A stretch of 64,000 bases of DNA, from assembly GCF_024979315.1 (NCBI RefSeq), contig NZ_JANLCK010000006.1:1-64000 (forward strand), given 5' to 3'. A program made the translations under genes and the position numbers. The notes beneath the pieces were generated by a model. That model did no database searches, was not told the DNA's origin, and saw nothing but the letters and a program-made list of their open reading frames with translations. This stretch comes from Herbiconiux oxytropis. GTDB lineage: Bacteria > Actinomycetota > Actinomycetes > Actinomycetales > Microbacteriaceae. Shown here in pieces: positions 32,631 to 43,600 of this stretch (the first letter of the stretch is position 1; the number at the start of each line of letters is the position of its first letter).

Positions 32631-33674
32631 GTGACCCCCAGCCTGCGCCGCTCGAACGCGCTCTCGCTCGCCGACCGCCTCTTCTCCACGGGGGAGGACA
32701 GGCGCACCGCCCGGCTGATCGAAGACAGCATCCAGACCCTGGAGGCGCGGCTCGCCGAAGAGACGAAGTTCTCCGGCGGACTCGTCGACGTGGTCGCCCG
32801 CTACCTCCTCGAGGCGGGCGGCAAGCGCGTGCGCCCGGTGCTGGCGTTCCTCACGGCCCAGCTCGGCGAGGGCGTGAACGACGACGTCGTCACAGCCGCC
32901 ACCTCGATCGAGCTCACCCACCTCGCCTCGCTCTACCACGACGACGTGATGGATGTCGCCGACCAGCGCCGCGGGGTCCCGAGCGCCCAGATGGTGTGGG
33001 GCAACTCCGTCGCGATCCTCACCGGAGACCTGCTCTTCGCCCGGGCCAGCGCCCTGCTCGCCATCCTGGGCGAACGGGCCATCCGCCTGCAGGCCGACAC
33101 CTTCGAGCGGCTCTGCCTCGGCCAGCTCAAGGAGACGATCGGCCCGGCCGACGACGAGGATCCCGTGGAGCACTACCTCGCGGTGCTCGCCGACAAGACC
33201 GGATCGCTCATCGCGGCGTCGGCCCAGCTCGGCGTGATCTTCGGCGGAGCAGACCCGACATTGGAGCAGCCCGTCCGCGAGTTCGGCGAGAAGGTGGGCA
33301 TCGCGTTCCAGCTCGTCGACGACGTGATCGACATCGCACCCAGCGATGAGGACTCGGGCAAGACGCCTGGCACCGACATCCGCGCCGGCGTCGCCACCCT
33401 GCCGGTGCTCCTGCTGCGCCGTGCCGCCGTGACCGACGTCGGAGCGGCCGCACTGCTCGCCCGGCTCACCCCCGAGGCGCTCTCCGCTGCCGGCACCGAC
33501 GAGTCGGCCGACGTGATCCGCCTGCTCCGCGAGCACGCCGTCACCGCCGAGACCGTGAGCGAGGCCCGCCGCTACGCGCACGAGGCCATCGCCGCGTTGG
33601 CGCCGCTGCCCGAAGGAACCGTCAAGAAGACCCTCACCCGTTTCGCCGAGACCGTGGTGGAACGCACCAACTGA
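32631..33674 (+). CDS. Polyprenyl diphosphate synthase (menaquinone side chain)
   Basis: 347 residues of the trans-prenyltransferase fold. GGKRVRPVLAFL, first Asp-rich motif LYHDDVMDVADQRRG and second Asp-rich motif FQLVDDVIDIAPS bind the Mg2+ and diphosphates. Its place directly after menG suggests it makes the long isoprenoid tail of menaquinone (hepta- to nonaprenyl). GTG 32631 is 11 nt after the menG stop. Chain length cannot be read confidently from sequence here. Confidence 0.88.
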   Translation: MTPSLRRSNALSLADRLFSTGEDRRTARLIEDSIQTLEARLAEETKFSGGLVDVVARYLLEAGGKRVRPVLAFLTAQLGEGVNDDVVTAATSIELTHLASLYHDDVMDVADQRRGVPSAQMVWGNSVAILTGDLLFARASALLAILGERAIRLQADTFERLCLGQLKETIGPADDEDPVEHYLAVLADKTGSLIAASAQLGVIFGGADPTLEQPVREFGEKVGIAFQLVDDVIDIAPSDEDSGKTPGTDIRAGVATLPVLLLRRAAVTDVGAAALLARLTPEALSAAGTDESADVIRLLREHAVTAETVSEARRYAHEAIAALAPLPEGTVKKTLTRFAETVVERTN

Positions 33675-33705
33675 ACAACGCAACCCGAACAAAGGATCCC
33701 CACCC

Positions 33706-35064
33706 GTGACCAAGCTCCGTTTGGCCATCGTCGGAGCCGGCCCCGCCGGCATCTACGCCGCAGACCTCCTCGTGAAGGCGGAGCGCAAGTTCGACGTCTC
33801 GATCGACCTGTTCGAGCAGCTCCCCGCCCCGTACGGGCTCGTGCGCTACGGCGTCGCGCCCGACCACCCGCGCATCAAGGGCATCATCACGGCCCTCCGC
33901 GAGGTGCTCGACTCGGGCGTCATCCGCTTCTTCGGCAACGTGCGCTACGGCGTCGACATCACGCTCGACGACCTCAAGAAGCACTACAACGCCGTCATCT
34001 TCTCCACCGGCGCCATCCGCGACGCCTCGCTCGAGATCCCCGGCATCGACCTCGAGGGCTCCTACGGGGCCGCCGACTTCGTGAGCTGGTTCGACGGGCA
34101 TCCGGATGTGCCGCGCACCTGGCCGCTCGAGGCGCAGTCGGTGGCCGTGATCGGCAACGGCAACGTGGCGCTCGACATCTCGCGCATCCTCGCCAAGCAC
34201 GCCGACGACCTGCTGCCCACCGAGATCCCCTCCAACGTCTACGACGGGCTCAAAGCCTCGCCGGTCACCGATGTGCACGTGTTCGGGCGCCGTGGTCCCG
34301 CACAGGTCAAGTTCACGCCGCTCGAGCTCCGCGAGCTCGGCGAGATGAACGACGTCGACATGATCGTGCACGACGAGGACTTCGACCTCGACGAGGCCTC
34401 GAAGGCCGCGATCGCGTCGAACAAGCAGGTCTTCGTGATCAACAAGGTGCTGAACCAGTGGCGCGAGCGCCCGGTGGGACAGGCGTCCAGGCGGCTGCAC
34501 CTGCACTTCTGGGCGAAGCCGCTCGAGGTCGTGGGCGACGAGAACGGCCGGGTCGCCGCGATCCGCTTCGAGCGCACCGAGCCCGACGGCGCCGGCAGTG
34601 TGCGGGGCACGGGCGAGATCCGCGAGATCCCCATCCAGGCCATCTACCGCGCCGTGGGCTACTTCGGCTCGCCGCTGGACGGCATCCCGTTCGACGAGCA
34701 GCACGGCGTCATCCCGAACCACGAGGGCCAGGTGCTCGACGACCACAACGACGTCCTCCCCGGCGTCTACGCCACGGGCTGGATCAAGCGCGGCCCGGTC
34801 GGCCTCATCGGCCACACCAAGTCGGATGCGATGGAGACCGTCTCGCACGTCATCAACGACCAGGCCAACTGGTGGGCCCCTGCCGCCCCCGAGGAGTCGG
34901 CCGTGCCGGAGCTCCTCCAGTCGCGCGGCGTGGAGTACACCGACATCGAGGGCTGGCACAAGCTCGACGAGCACGAGCTCGCCCTGGGCGCTGCGGATGC
35001 CCACCCCCGCGTGCGCGTGAAGGTCGTCCCCCGCGACGAGATGGTGAGAGTCTCCCGGGCCTAA
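33706..35064 (+). CDS. fprA: Ferredoxin-NADP+ reductase, adrenodoxin-reductase type
   Basis: 452 residues. FAD-binding IVGAGPAGIYAADLL at the N-terminus, APYGLVRYGVAPDHP (substrate/FAD contact), NADP-binding VIGNGNVALDISRIL near 145, and YATGWIKRGPVGLIGHTKSDA, which is specific to this family. It transfers electrons between NADPH and ferredoxin, for example for P450s or biosynthetic iron-sulfur enzymes. GTG 33706 with AAAGGA upstream. It ends at the large palindrome at 35092. Confidence 0.9.
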   Translation: MTKLRLAIVGAGPAGIYAADLLVKAERKFDVSIDLFEQLPAPYGLVRYGVAPDHPRIKGIITALREVLDSGVIRFFGNVRYGVDITLDDLKKHYNAVIFSTGAIRDASLEIPGIDLEGSYGAADFVSWFDGHPDVPRTWPLEAQSVAVIGNGNVALDISRILAKHADDLLPTEIPSNVYDGLKASPVTDVHVFGRRGPAQVKFTPLELRELGEMNDVDMIVHDEDFDLDEASKAAIASNKQVFVINKVLNQWRERPVGQASRRLHLHFWAKPLEVVGDENGRVAAIRFERTEPDGAGSVRGTGEIREIPIQAIYRAVGYFGSPLDGIPFDEQHGVIPNHEGQVLDDHNDVLPGVYATGWIKRGPVGLIGHTKSDAMETVSHVINDQANWWAPAAPEESAVPELLQSRGVEYTDIEGWHKLDEHELALGAADAHPRVRVKVVPRDEMVRVSRA

Positions 35065-35091
35065 GCACCCCCCACCACTACCCTCAGCTCA

Positions 35092-35147
35092 CGAGACGTC
35101 ACTTTCCACACGAAGATCATGTTTTTCGCGCGGAAAGTGACGTCTCG
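35092..35147. repeat. Perfect 16-bp-arm inverted repeat between convergent genes
   Basis: CGAGACGTCACTTTCC (35092-35107) and its exact reverse complement (35132-35147) flank 24 bases that continue to pair in part (CGAAGA with TTTTCG), giving a very long hairpin on either strand. It lies between fprA and the convergent EamA gene and covers the last codons of the latter (stop 35117-35119). It might serve as a bidirectional terminator, but a T-run follows only inside the loop. Its form also fits a REP-like intergenic palindrome. Confidence 0.85.
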
Positions 35148-36109
35148 GCTGTCTTGACGCGGGCTCGCACCGCCAGGGCCGCGCAGGCTATCACCGCGAG
35201 GGCACCCAGGAGGGTGAGGGGGGTGAGGGGCTCGGCCAGGAGGAGGGCCGCCCAGACCAGGGTGAGCACGGGCTGGAGGAGCTGCATCTGGCTGACGGTC
35301 GCGATGGGGCCGATGGCGAGGCCCCGGTACCAGGCGAAGAAGCCGAGGAACATGCTGATCGCCGCCACATAGGCGAACGAGAGCCACGCGGCGGGCGATA
35401 CCGCCGCGACGTCGAGCGGATGCGTGACGAGCGAGACGCCGCTCAGCACGATCATCACGGGCGAGGCCGCCACGAGCGCCCAGCAGATGACCTGCCAGGA
35501 GCCGATCTCGCGGGCCAGCAGCCCGCCCTCGGCGTAGCCCGTGGCGGCGGCGACCACGGCTCCGAGCAGCAGCAGGTCCGAGAGGTGGAGGCCGCCGAAG
35601 CCGCCTCCCGACAGCACGGTGAACGTCACCACCGCGGCCGCTCCCGCGAGCGAGGCCACCCAGAACAGCCGGCTCGGGCGCTCGCGTCCGCGCAGCACGG
35701 CCACGGCGGCCGTGGCGGCGGGCAGCAGGCCGATCACGACGGCGCCGTGCGAGGCGGGCGAGGTCTGCAGCGCGAACGACGTGAGGAACGGGAAGCCGAG
35801 CACGACGCCCGCCGCCACCACGAATATGCGTGGCCACAGCCGCCGGGCCGGTGGGCGCGTGCGGGTCACGGCGAGCACGGCCACGGCGAGGGAGGCCGCC
35901 ACGACCGCGCGGCCCGCTCCCACGAGCAGCGGATCGAACTCGGTCACCGCCACGCGCGTGAACGGCAGCGTGAACGAGAAGGCCAGCACCCCCACGAACC
36001 CCCAGAGAAGACCGGCGGGCACCCTGGAGCGTGAGCCAGACACGGCACCGGCGCCCTGAGAGGATAGCGGTGCGGTCACCGATGGAGTAGCGCTACTATC
36101 ATGCTTCAT
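35117..36109 (-). CDS. EamA-family (DMT) exporter
   Basis: 330 residues from ATG 36109, ten helices in two EamA halves: LLWGFVGVLAFSFTLPFTRVA and FGGLHLSDLLLLGAVVAAATGY; the second half ends SQMQLLQPVLTLVWAALLLAEP, a typical EamA ending. The last residues (SLSARKT) are encoded by the inverted repeat, so the repeat replaced or extended the C-terminus. ATG 36109 overlaps the divergent MocR ATG at 36108 on the other strand; an in-frame GTG at 36079 is the alternative start. Probably exports a small metabolite under MocR control. Confidence 0.8.
   Translation of the reverse strand: MKHDSSATPSVTAPLSSQGAGAVSGSRSRVPAGLLWGFVGVLAFSFTLPFTRVAVTEFDPLLVGAGRAVVAASLAVAVLAVTRTRPPARRLWPRIFVVAAGVVLGFPFLTSFALQTSPASHGAVVIGLLPAATAAVAVLRGRERPSRLFWVASLAGAAAVVTFTVLSGGGFGGLHLSDLLLLGAVVAAATGYAEGGLLAREIGSWQVICWALVAASPVMIVLSGVSLVTHPLDVAAVSPAAWLSFAYVAAISMFLGFFAWYRGLAIGPIATVSQMQLLQPVLTLVWAALLLAEPLTPLTLLGALAVIACAALAVRARVKTAETSLSARKT
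36086..36097. promoter_or_regulatory. 12-bp palindrome between divergent EamA and MocR genes
   Basis: AGTAGCGCTACT is a perfect palindrome directly before the TACTAT -10 box (36094-36099) of the MocR gene; the box shares its last bases. A related TAGC half-site occurs at 36117-36120 inside the MocR gene. A good candidate for the operator of the MocR protein. Confidence 0.55.
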
Positions 36110-37517
36110 GAACAACGGTAGCAGTGCAGAGCGGATCGCGACAGAGCTGCGCGCCGAGCTCGCGGGTGCGCCCGTGGGTTCGCGCGTGCCCTCCACCCGC
36201 GCGCTCACCGAGCGCTTCGGCGCGAGCCCCGTGACCGTGCAGCAGGCGATGCGCCTGCTCGTGCGCCAGGGCCTCGTGGAGTCCCGGCCCGGTGCGGGGA
36301 CCTTCGTGCGGCCGAGCGCTCCCGCCCCGCGCGCCGACTTCGGCTGGCAGACCGCCGCCCTCGGGCCGGTGCCGAGCGGTGGCGCAGAGGTGGGCTCCAC
36401 GCTGCAGAATCCCACCGACGACGTGATCGCCCTGCACAGCGGCTATCCCGCCGACGACCTGCTGCCCGTGCGCGCCGTGCGGGCCGCCCTCGCGCGGGCG
36501 TCGCGGTCGCGCTCGGCGATCGACCGCCCCCCGGCCGCCGGGCTGCCCGAGCTCCGCACCTGGTTCGCCCACGAGGTCGCCGAGTCGGCTCCGGCCGGCG
36601 GGGCGGCGGGTGGTGCGCCGGCGGCATCCGACGTCGTGGTCATGCCGGGTGGGCAGAGCGCGCTGTCGTCGGTGTTCCGCGCGCTCGCCCGCCCGGGCGA
36701 CACCGTGCTCATGGAGTCGCCCGGCTACTGGGGCGCCATCGCCGCCGCGCTCCAGGCCGGCCTCGTGGTGGTGCCGGTGCCGCGCACCGGCGACGGTGCC
36801 GTCGATCCGGTGGTGCTCGCCGAGGCCTTCGAACGCACCCGCGCCCGTCTCTTCTACGCCATGCCCCACTTCGCCAACCCCACCGGCAGCGCCTGGTCCC
36901 CGCGCGAGGCCTCCGCGATCCTCGACGTCGTGCGCCAGAACGCCGCGTTCCTCGTGGAGGACGACTGGGCCCACGACTTCGCGCTCGACGTGCCGGTGCG
37001 GCCGCTCGTGGCAGGGGATCCGGACGGCCACGTCGTCTACGTGCGCTCGCTCACCAAGAGCCTGTCGCCGGCTGTGCGCATCGCGGCCGTGATCGCCCGC
37101 GGGCCCGCGGGATCCCGCATCCGCACCGACCGCGTGATCGACGGCCTCTACGTCAGCGGCGTGCTGCAGACCGCGGCGCTCGAGGTCGTGACCGCGCCAG
37201 GTTGGCCGGCGCACGGCCGGCGCATGCGGGAGCAGCTGAGGCGACGGCGCGATGCGCTCGTGGCGCTCGTCGAGGCGCATCTGCCCGGCACGCTCACGGC
37301 GGTGCCGGCCGGCGGGCTCAACCTGTGGCTGCGGCTGCCCGACGGCTCCGACGCCGAGCGGTTCACCGCCGAGGCCGCCGTGCGGGGCGTGCTCGTGTCG
37401 CCGGGGGCCGAGTGGTTCCCGGCCGAGCCGACGGGCCCGTTCGTGCGCCTGAACTACTCGGGCCCCGATCCGTCCCGCTTCGGCGAGGCCGTCCGCACGC
37501 TCGCCGACTGCCTCTGA
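36108..37517 (+). CDS. MocR/PdxR-family regulator (GntR HTH fused to aminotransferase fold)
   Basis: 469 residues. Winged HTH (about 1-65: RVPSTRALTERFGASPVTVQ, then LVRQGLVESRPGAGTFV) and a class-I aminotransferase-like domain (about 105-465) with DVVVMPGGQSALSSVFRAL, ESPGYWGA and the PLP lysine in RSLTKSLSPAVRIA. Such proteins sense PLP or an amino compound and usually control the divergent gene, here an EamA exporter. ATG 36108 shares bases with the ATG of that gene on the other strand. TACTAT -10 box (36094-36099) 8 nt upstream, so leaderless. Confidence 0.87.
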   Translation: MNNGSSAERIATELRAELAGAPVGSRVPSTRALTERFGASPVTVQQAMRLLVRQGLVESRPGAGTFVRPSAPAPRADFGWQTAALGPVPSGGAEVGSTLQNPTDDVIALHSGYPADDLLPVRAVRAALARASRSRSAIDRPPAAGLPELRTWFAHEVAESAPAGGAAGGAPAASDVVVMPGGQSALSSVFRALARPGDTVLMESPGYWGAIAAALQAGLVVVPVPRTGDGAVDPVVLAEAFERTRARLFYAMPHFANPTGSAWSPREASAILDVVRQNAAFLVEDDWAHDFALDVPVRPLVAGDPDGHVVYVRSLTKSLSPAVRIAAVIARGPAGSRIRTDRVIDGLYVSGVLQTAALEVVTAPGWPAHGRRMREQLRRRRDALVALVEAHLPGTLTAVPAGGLNLWLRLPDGSDAERFTAEAAVRGVLVSPGAEWFPAEPTGPFVRLNYSGPDPSRFGEAVRTLADCL

Positions 37518-37591
37518 GAGGCGCTCGCGGCCGAGGGTGAACCGGAGGGTGAAGACGCCCCCCGCCGCCCTCCGCGGCGACAGCCGGTCCC

Positions 37592-37597
37592 TAGAGT
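37592..37597 (+). promoter_or_regulatory. -10 box TAGAGT of the giant surface-protein gene
   Basis: TAGAGT, identical to the boxes at 8069 and 30320 that precede the other two LAxTG genes. It leaves about 95 nt of leader before GTG 37699. Confidence 0.5.
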
Positions 37598-37698
37598 GAC
37601 AGCGATTCAGTAGAGAGCCGGTACTCCGCGCGCTCGCCCGGTGCGTTTCCTGCATGCCGCCCTCTGCTGGCTGAAGACCGCAAAAAGGGGATCCGATC

Positions 37699-40600
37699 GT
37701 GAAGCACCGCAGTACAACTCCGTCATCCGGCAAGCGCTGGTACCAGCGCCTCGGCCTCACCGCCTCCGCCCTCACCGTCGCGCTCCTCGGCGCGATGCTC
37801 GTGGTGGTTCCGGCGACCTCGGCGGCCGCGGCCGACCCGAGCTTCCTCGCCATCGACAAGTCGGTCAACGGCCAGGAGGCCGTGACCATCGACCCCGGTG
37901 AGGAGTTCACCTACACGATCTCGGTCAGCTGCAGCGACGAGGACTGCACCGACGCCGTGCTCACCGACGCCCTGCCGGCCGAGTTCGGCCTGCCCGGTCA
38001 GGGCTTCGAGATCCTCGCCACGAACACCGTGCCCTCAGGTGTCGCCACGATCGCCTTCGACGGGTGCTCGACGACCGTGACCGACCCCTGCATCCTCACC
38101 GCCACCTACACGCAGGACCTCGGCGCCGGTGCCGTGGGCATCGTCGCGGGCGAGTCGGTCGACGTGCAGGTGACCTTGAAGGCGCCGCAGAACCTCCCGG
38201 CCAGCTGGCCCTCCAACGGTGTCGCCGTCACGAACACCGCCTCGGTCTTCGCCACGAACGCCATGAATCAGCCCGAGGACGGCGCCGACGTCACCGTCGC
38301 CATCCCCGTCTCGGTCGGCACCGACGTCACGAAGACCTGGCAGCCGGCCACCCAGCCGTTCGCGCCCGGCAGCGACTCGGCCGTCACCCTCACCTCGCAG
38401 AACACCTCCAACGTGGCGGCCTCGAGCCTCGTCTTCCAGGATCCGACCTCGGCCACCGACGACGCGACGGCTCTCGGCGACGACAACCCGTTCCTCGTGA
38501 CCGACTTCGCCGGGTTCGGCGCCGTCTCGCTTCCCGCGGGCGCCACCATGGTGCAGGTCGACGCCTATGTCTTCGACGCGGGCTCCGGCTCCTACGTCTG
38601 GGTTCCCGGATCGCCTCGCGGCCCGAGCGACATCGCTCTGCCCGACGGCATCACCGAGGCCGACGTCGTGGGTCTCCGCTTCACCTACGCGGCCGCCGAC
38701 GGCGCCGCAGCTCTCGCCCCGAACGGTGCGGCCGGCAGCGTCGTGCTCGAGCTCGAGCAGCGTGCCACCGACCGCCGCTCCGGCGACTCCCTCGTGGGCG
38801 GCGCGAACGTCGTCAACACCGTGAACGGATCCGTGAACGTGCCGGGTGAGGAGCCCGCGTTCGACAACGCCGCCGCGCCGTACGCGATCGGCAGCGTCTC
38901 GGTCGCCGTCGACGCCGCCAAGTCGATCAGCCCCTCCCGCGTGCCCGCCGGGGTGCCCGCCACCGCGGTGATCACCGGTCAGAACTCCTCCAATGCCCCG
39001 CTCGAGGTCTTCACCCTCGAGGATCGCGACTTCTTCACCGAGAACGTGCGGTTCTCCGGCTTCCTCGCCCCCCTGGCCTACCCCACGGGCGCCACCGCAG
39101 GCACCATCACCTGGTTCTCCGCCGACGGAGCCCCCGTCTCGGCGCCGTTCGCCAACGGAGACACGCCCACGGCGCCCACCCCGGCGGCCGGCGACCACCT
39201 CACCGGCTTCTCGATCTCGTTCACCGGATCGATCCCGCCGAACGCCCAGGCCGGTGCCCAGTTCTCCGTGACACCCGGCGTCGGCCTCGTGACCGACCCC
39301 GCCGCCTCGGTCGAGCTCGTCAACACCCTCGTCGTCTCCGGCACCAACCCCGGCGGCTCGGCCGACGACTCCGCCACCGCCCCGCTCGAGGTCTTCTTCC
39401 CCGACATCGAGCTCGCGATCACGAAGACCATCCAGCCCGGAGGCGCCATCGCCCCCGGCGCCACCGCGGTGGTGCAGCTGCCGACCTCGACCTCGACCGA
39501 CTCGGCGTTCGTGAACCCCCACACCATCGTGGTGGAGGACCTCTACCGCGACGGCGTCGCCGACGACTTCTGGAACGCGTTCCAGCCGATCGCGATCGCC
39601 CCCACCCAGGTGCTCGCGGGCTCCACGCTCACCATCGAGTACACCGTCGACGGCAGCACCTGGACGACCTTCGAGGTCGTCGGCCCCTCCGACACCACCG
39701 AGGTCTACTCCGGCAACCTGCCCGCCGGTGCGATCGCCGGCATCGTGGGCCTCCGCTTCACCTTCGAGAACCCCGAGGGCTTCCCGCAGGGCACGACCGT
39801 GAGCCCGAACGCCGTCTTCCAGGCGCTCCCCACCACCCGCTACGAGGGCACCCCCACCTCGGTCGTGAACGGCCCCGCCTCCTCCTACACCGACATCGCC
39901 ACCGCGCAGGGCGAGGGATCCGTCGCCGGCGGCACCGTGCCCGTCGTGAGCGACGTGGTGCAGGACGACGCCGTGGCCCAGATCCGCAGCGAGTCGGGCA
40001 TCGGCACGCTGATGGGCGCCAAGGCCTGGCGCACCACCGACTTCGGCGCCGACCTCGACCTGCTGAGCTCGCAGTCGGCCGAGCGCGCCGGAACCCGCCT
40101 GAGCTGGGGCGTCACCGCCACCGGCTACAGCGAGGTCACGGTCACCGACCCCGCAGGCGACCACGCGCAGCCCGCCGAGACCGTCTTCCAGGCATTCGAC
40201 CTCAAGCAGATCCCGGCCATCATCTACGCCATCGACCCGCTGCTGCGCTGGGACAGCGTGACGGCCGTCGAGCTGTGGCGCTCGGGCGCCTGGGTCGAGG
40301 TCGCGCCGCCCGGCGGTGACTGGATGGGCTCGAACGGCTTCAAGGGCTACACGCTCTCCGGCCAGGAGTCGGCCGAGACCACGGGCGTGCGCTTCACCGT
40401 GGAGCCGAACGACGACGCGCGGGCCGCGAGCACGAACCCCGTCACCCCGCCCGTGGGCTCGGGTGTCGCCACGAGCGCCTTCGACAGCCCGCGCGAGTTC
40501 CGCCTCGTCTACGAGCTCCGCAACACGCTCCGGGTGCCCGCCGCGAACCCCTCCTACCCCTGGGTGACCGCCACGCAGTCGTTCAACGACCCCGCTCCGG

Positions 40601-43600
40601 GTTCGATCGTCAACACGGTCGCCGTGGCGGGCGTGCAGAACGGCTCGGACGTCGGCCCCCGCATCGCGAGCGACACCATCGCGCTGATCAACCAGCCGCC
40701 GGGTGTCGACATCGTCAAGTCGACCCAGAAGACCCAGATGGTGGTCCCGAACCTCGGTGACGTGCCGGCTTCTGGCTACCCCACCAACGACTTCACGCTC
40801 ACGGCGAAGAACACCTCGTCGTCGCGCGCCTCCTACCTGCGGGTCACCGATCCGATGCCGTGCTCGAACGTCGCCGAGTGCGCGAGCCCCGCGGACGCCT
40901 GGGGCGCGAACCCCTACGCGGCCGCCGCGTACGACCCGGCCACCAACCCGTTCGAGCGCTTCACGCTCACCGGTCTCGTGTTCGCGGTCAACACCAACCA
41001 GATCAGCCCGGCCGACTCGGTCGTCACGCTCTGGGACCGCGCGGCGAACGGCGCCCTCAGCTCCCGCACCACCACGGTCGCGGCAGCGGGAGCACTCGCC
41101 GCCGCCGACCTGCAGACCGTGGTCGGCGTGAGCGTGACCTACCAGGGCACGAACCCGGCCGTGAACGGCGGATCCATCGTGTCGGGCACCGAGGCGAAGC
41201 TCACGCTGAAGACCCAGCTGCGCACCACCCTCCGCAGCGACAGCACGGTGGCGGTCGCTCCCTTCACCGTGGAGAACTACGCCTTCGCACAGGGCTACGA
41301 CCCGGTGCTCTACCCGGCCGGCACCCCCGGTGACACGCCCTTCGACAGCGACAACAAGGCGATCACCCTCATCCAGGGCAGCCTCGACGTCACGGCCGCC
41401 AAGGCGTTCGACCCCGACGTGCTGCTCGAGAAGGATCGTGGAGCACTCGTGACCGCGACCCTCCGCGCCACCCAGGGCTCCTCGACGGTTCCGACCAACC
41501 AGGTGACGATCTCCGACACCGACGCCGAGTTCTTCAACCAGTACCGCCTCGACGGCCTCACCGCCGCCGACGTGACGCTGCCCACCGGCGCCGACCGCGT
41601 GCGTGTCGACGTGCAGCTCGACGGCAGCACCGACTGGATCGCGGGCACCGCCGCGGCGACGGCCTCGCTGCCGACCCTCCCGAACGGGAAGTCGGCCGCC
41701 GACGTCACGGGCATCCGCTTCGTCTTCGACCGCGCCGACGGCGGGCTCTTCTCGAACACGGCCATCCCGGCGAACTACACCGCCACGGCCCTGCTGAAGG
41801 TGCGCCTGCTCGAGGTGGCGAGGAACGGCGACCCGATCGTGTTCCCGAGTTCGCTCGAGAACACGGTGCAGACGAACTCGCACCGCACGGACGACCCCGC
41901 GGTCTACCCGGACGCGAACGCCGAGGCCACCGACGGCATCGCCCTCGAGGCGGGCACCTTCGCCCTCGACGTGTCGAAGACGCCGTTCGGCAACGTGCAC
42001 ACGGTGACCCCGCTCACCGACAACGAGTGGACGCTGACCTTCCGCAACTCCGGCTCCGGCATCCTCACCATCGCCGACCTCGTCGACACCCTCCCGGAGA
42101 AGCTGAACTGGGACGGCGAGGAGCCCGTGTTCTCCACGAGCACCGGCGGCACCCTGTCGACCGACGTGGCCGTGGTCTACGACGCTCCCACGAAGAAGCT
42201 CACGCTCAGCTGGCCCGAGGACGGTCAGCGGATGCAGCCAGGCGAGACCTTCACGGTCAAGCTCGGCATCGTGCTCGACGTGGGACTCACGAGCGGCCAG
42301 CGGGCCACCAACCAGATCGTGGTCTCGACCGGACAGACCCTCCAGGCCTGCACCAACACCTCGGGCAACGGTCAGGGCACCCTCGCAGGCGTCGCCGCCA
42401 ACGAGTGCGGCACCACCAACTACGTGGGACCGCAGCCCGGCAGCGCGATGATCTCGACCAAGTCGGTCAAGGGCGACGTGGTGGAGCCGCTCGTCTCGGG
42501 CGCCGTCAACACCACCGACCCGACCCTGCCCTGCCTCGCCGACGCCGAGGGCTACTTCCGCTCGCCGTGCGCCGCGAACACGCGGGTCGGGGGCACCGAC
42601 AGCTGGAAGCTCGTGCCGGTGAACAACGGCACGATCGCCTCGACCTCGCTCACCGTCGTCGACGCGCTGCCGTTCGCCGGCGACCGCCGCCTCGCCACGG
42701 GCGTCTCCCGCGGCTCGACCTTCCAGCCCGTGCTCTCGGCCGACTCCGTGACCGTCTCCGCCCCGGCCGGTGCCTCGAGCACCGTCGAGGTCACGACCGC
42801 GGCCGACGTCTGCCTCGGCTCGGGATCGACGTCGGCCTGGCCGACCGACCCCACCTGCTCCACGCATCCGGTGGCCTCGGAGTGGTCGGCGATCGCCGAC
42901 TACGACGGCGACTGGGCCGACATCACGGGCCTCCGGGTCACCGTGGACTTCGCCGGCGCAGCCGACGGAGTGCTGGCACCCGGCGGTTCGGTCACCGTGC
43001 GCTACGACACGGTGAACCAGCCGGTCACGGCCGATGAGGCGGGGCTCGCTCCGGTGGTTGTGCCCGTGGGCGCCGAGTTCGCCTGGAACCAGATCGGCGT
43101 CTTCGCGCAGTTCGTCTCGGGGGCTCCCAAGAGCGCCGCCTCGAACTACGCGGGCGTCACGCTCCAGGGCGGACCGCTCCAGGTCACGAAGACGATCACG
43201 GGCGACGGCGCGCAGTTCGCGCCCGACTCCTTCGACGCCACCGTGGCCTGCACCGTGGTCGGTGCCGACGTGCAGTTCGATTCGGACCAGCTGAGCTTCG
43301 ACGAGGAGAACGGGTACACCGTGCGCGTCGACGGCATCCCGCTCGGGGCATCCTGCTCGGTCGTCGAGAACGGCGATCCCGGATCGTACGGCGAGAGCAG
43401 CCGGTCGGTGACCCCCGCCTCGGTGAGCATCCTCACCCCGGCTGCGGGAACCGATCCGGTGCCCACCACGCAGAGCGTCGCCATCACGAACGACTACGCG
43501 CTCGCCTCGCTCACGGTCTCCAAGGCCGTCGAGACCGTCGCGACCGTGGGCTCGTTCGGGCCGTTCGACTACACCGTGAGCTGCATCGCGGCCGACGGAT

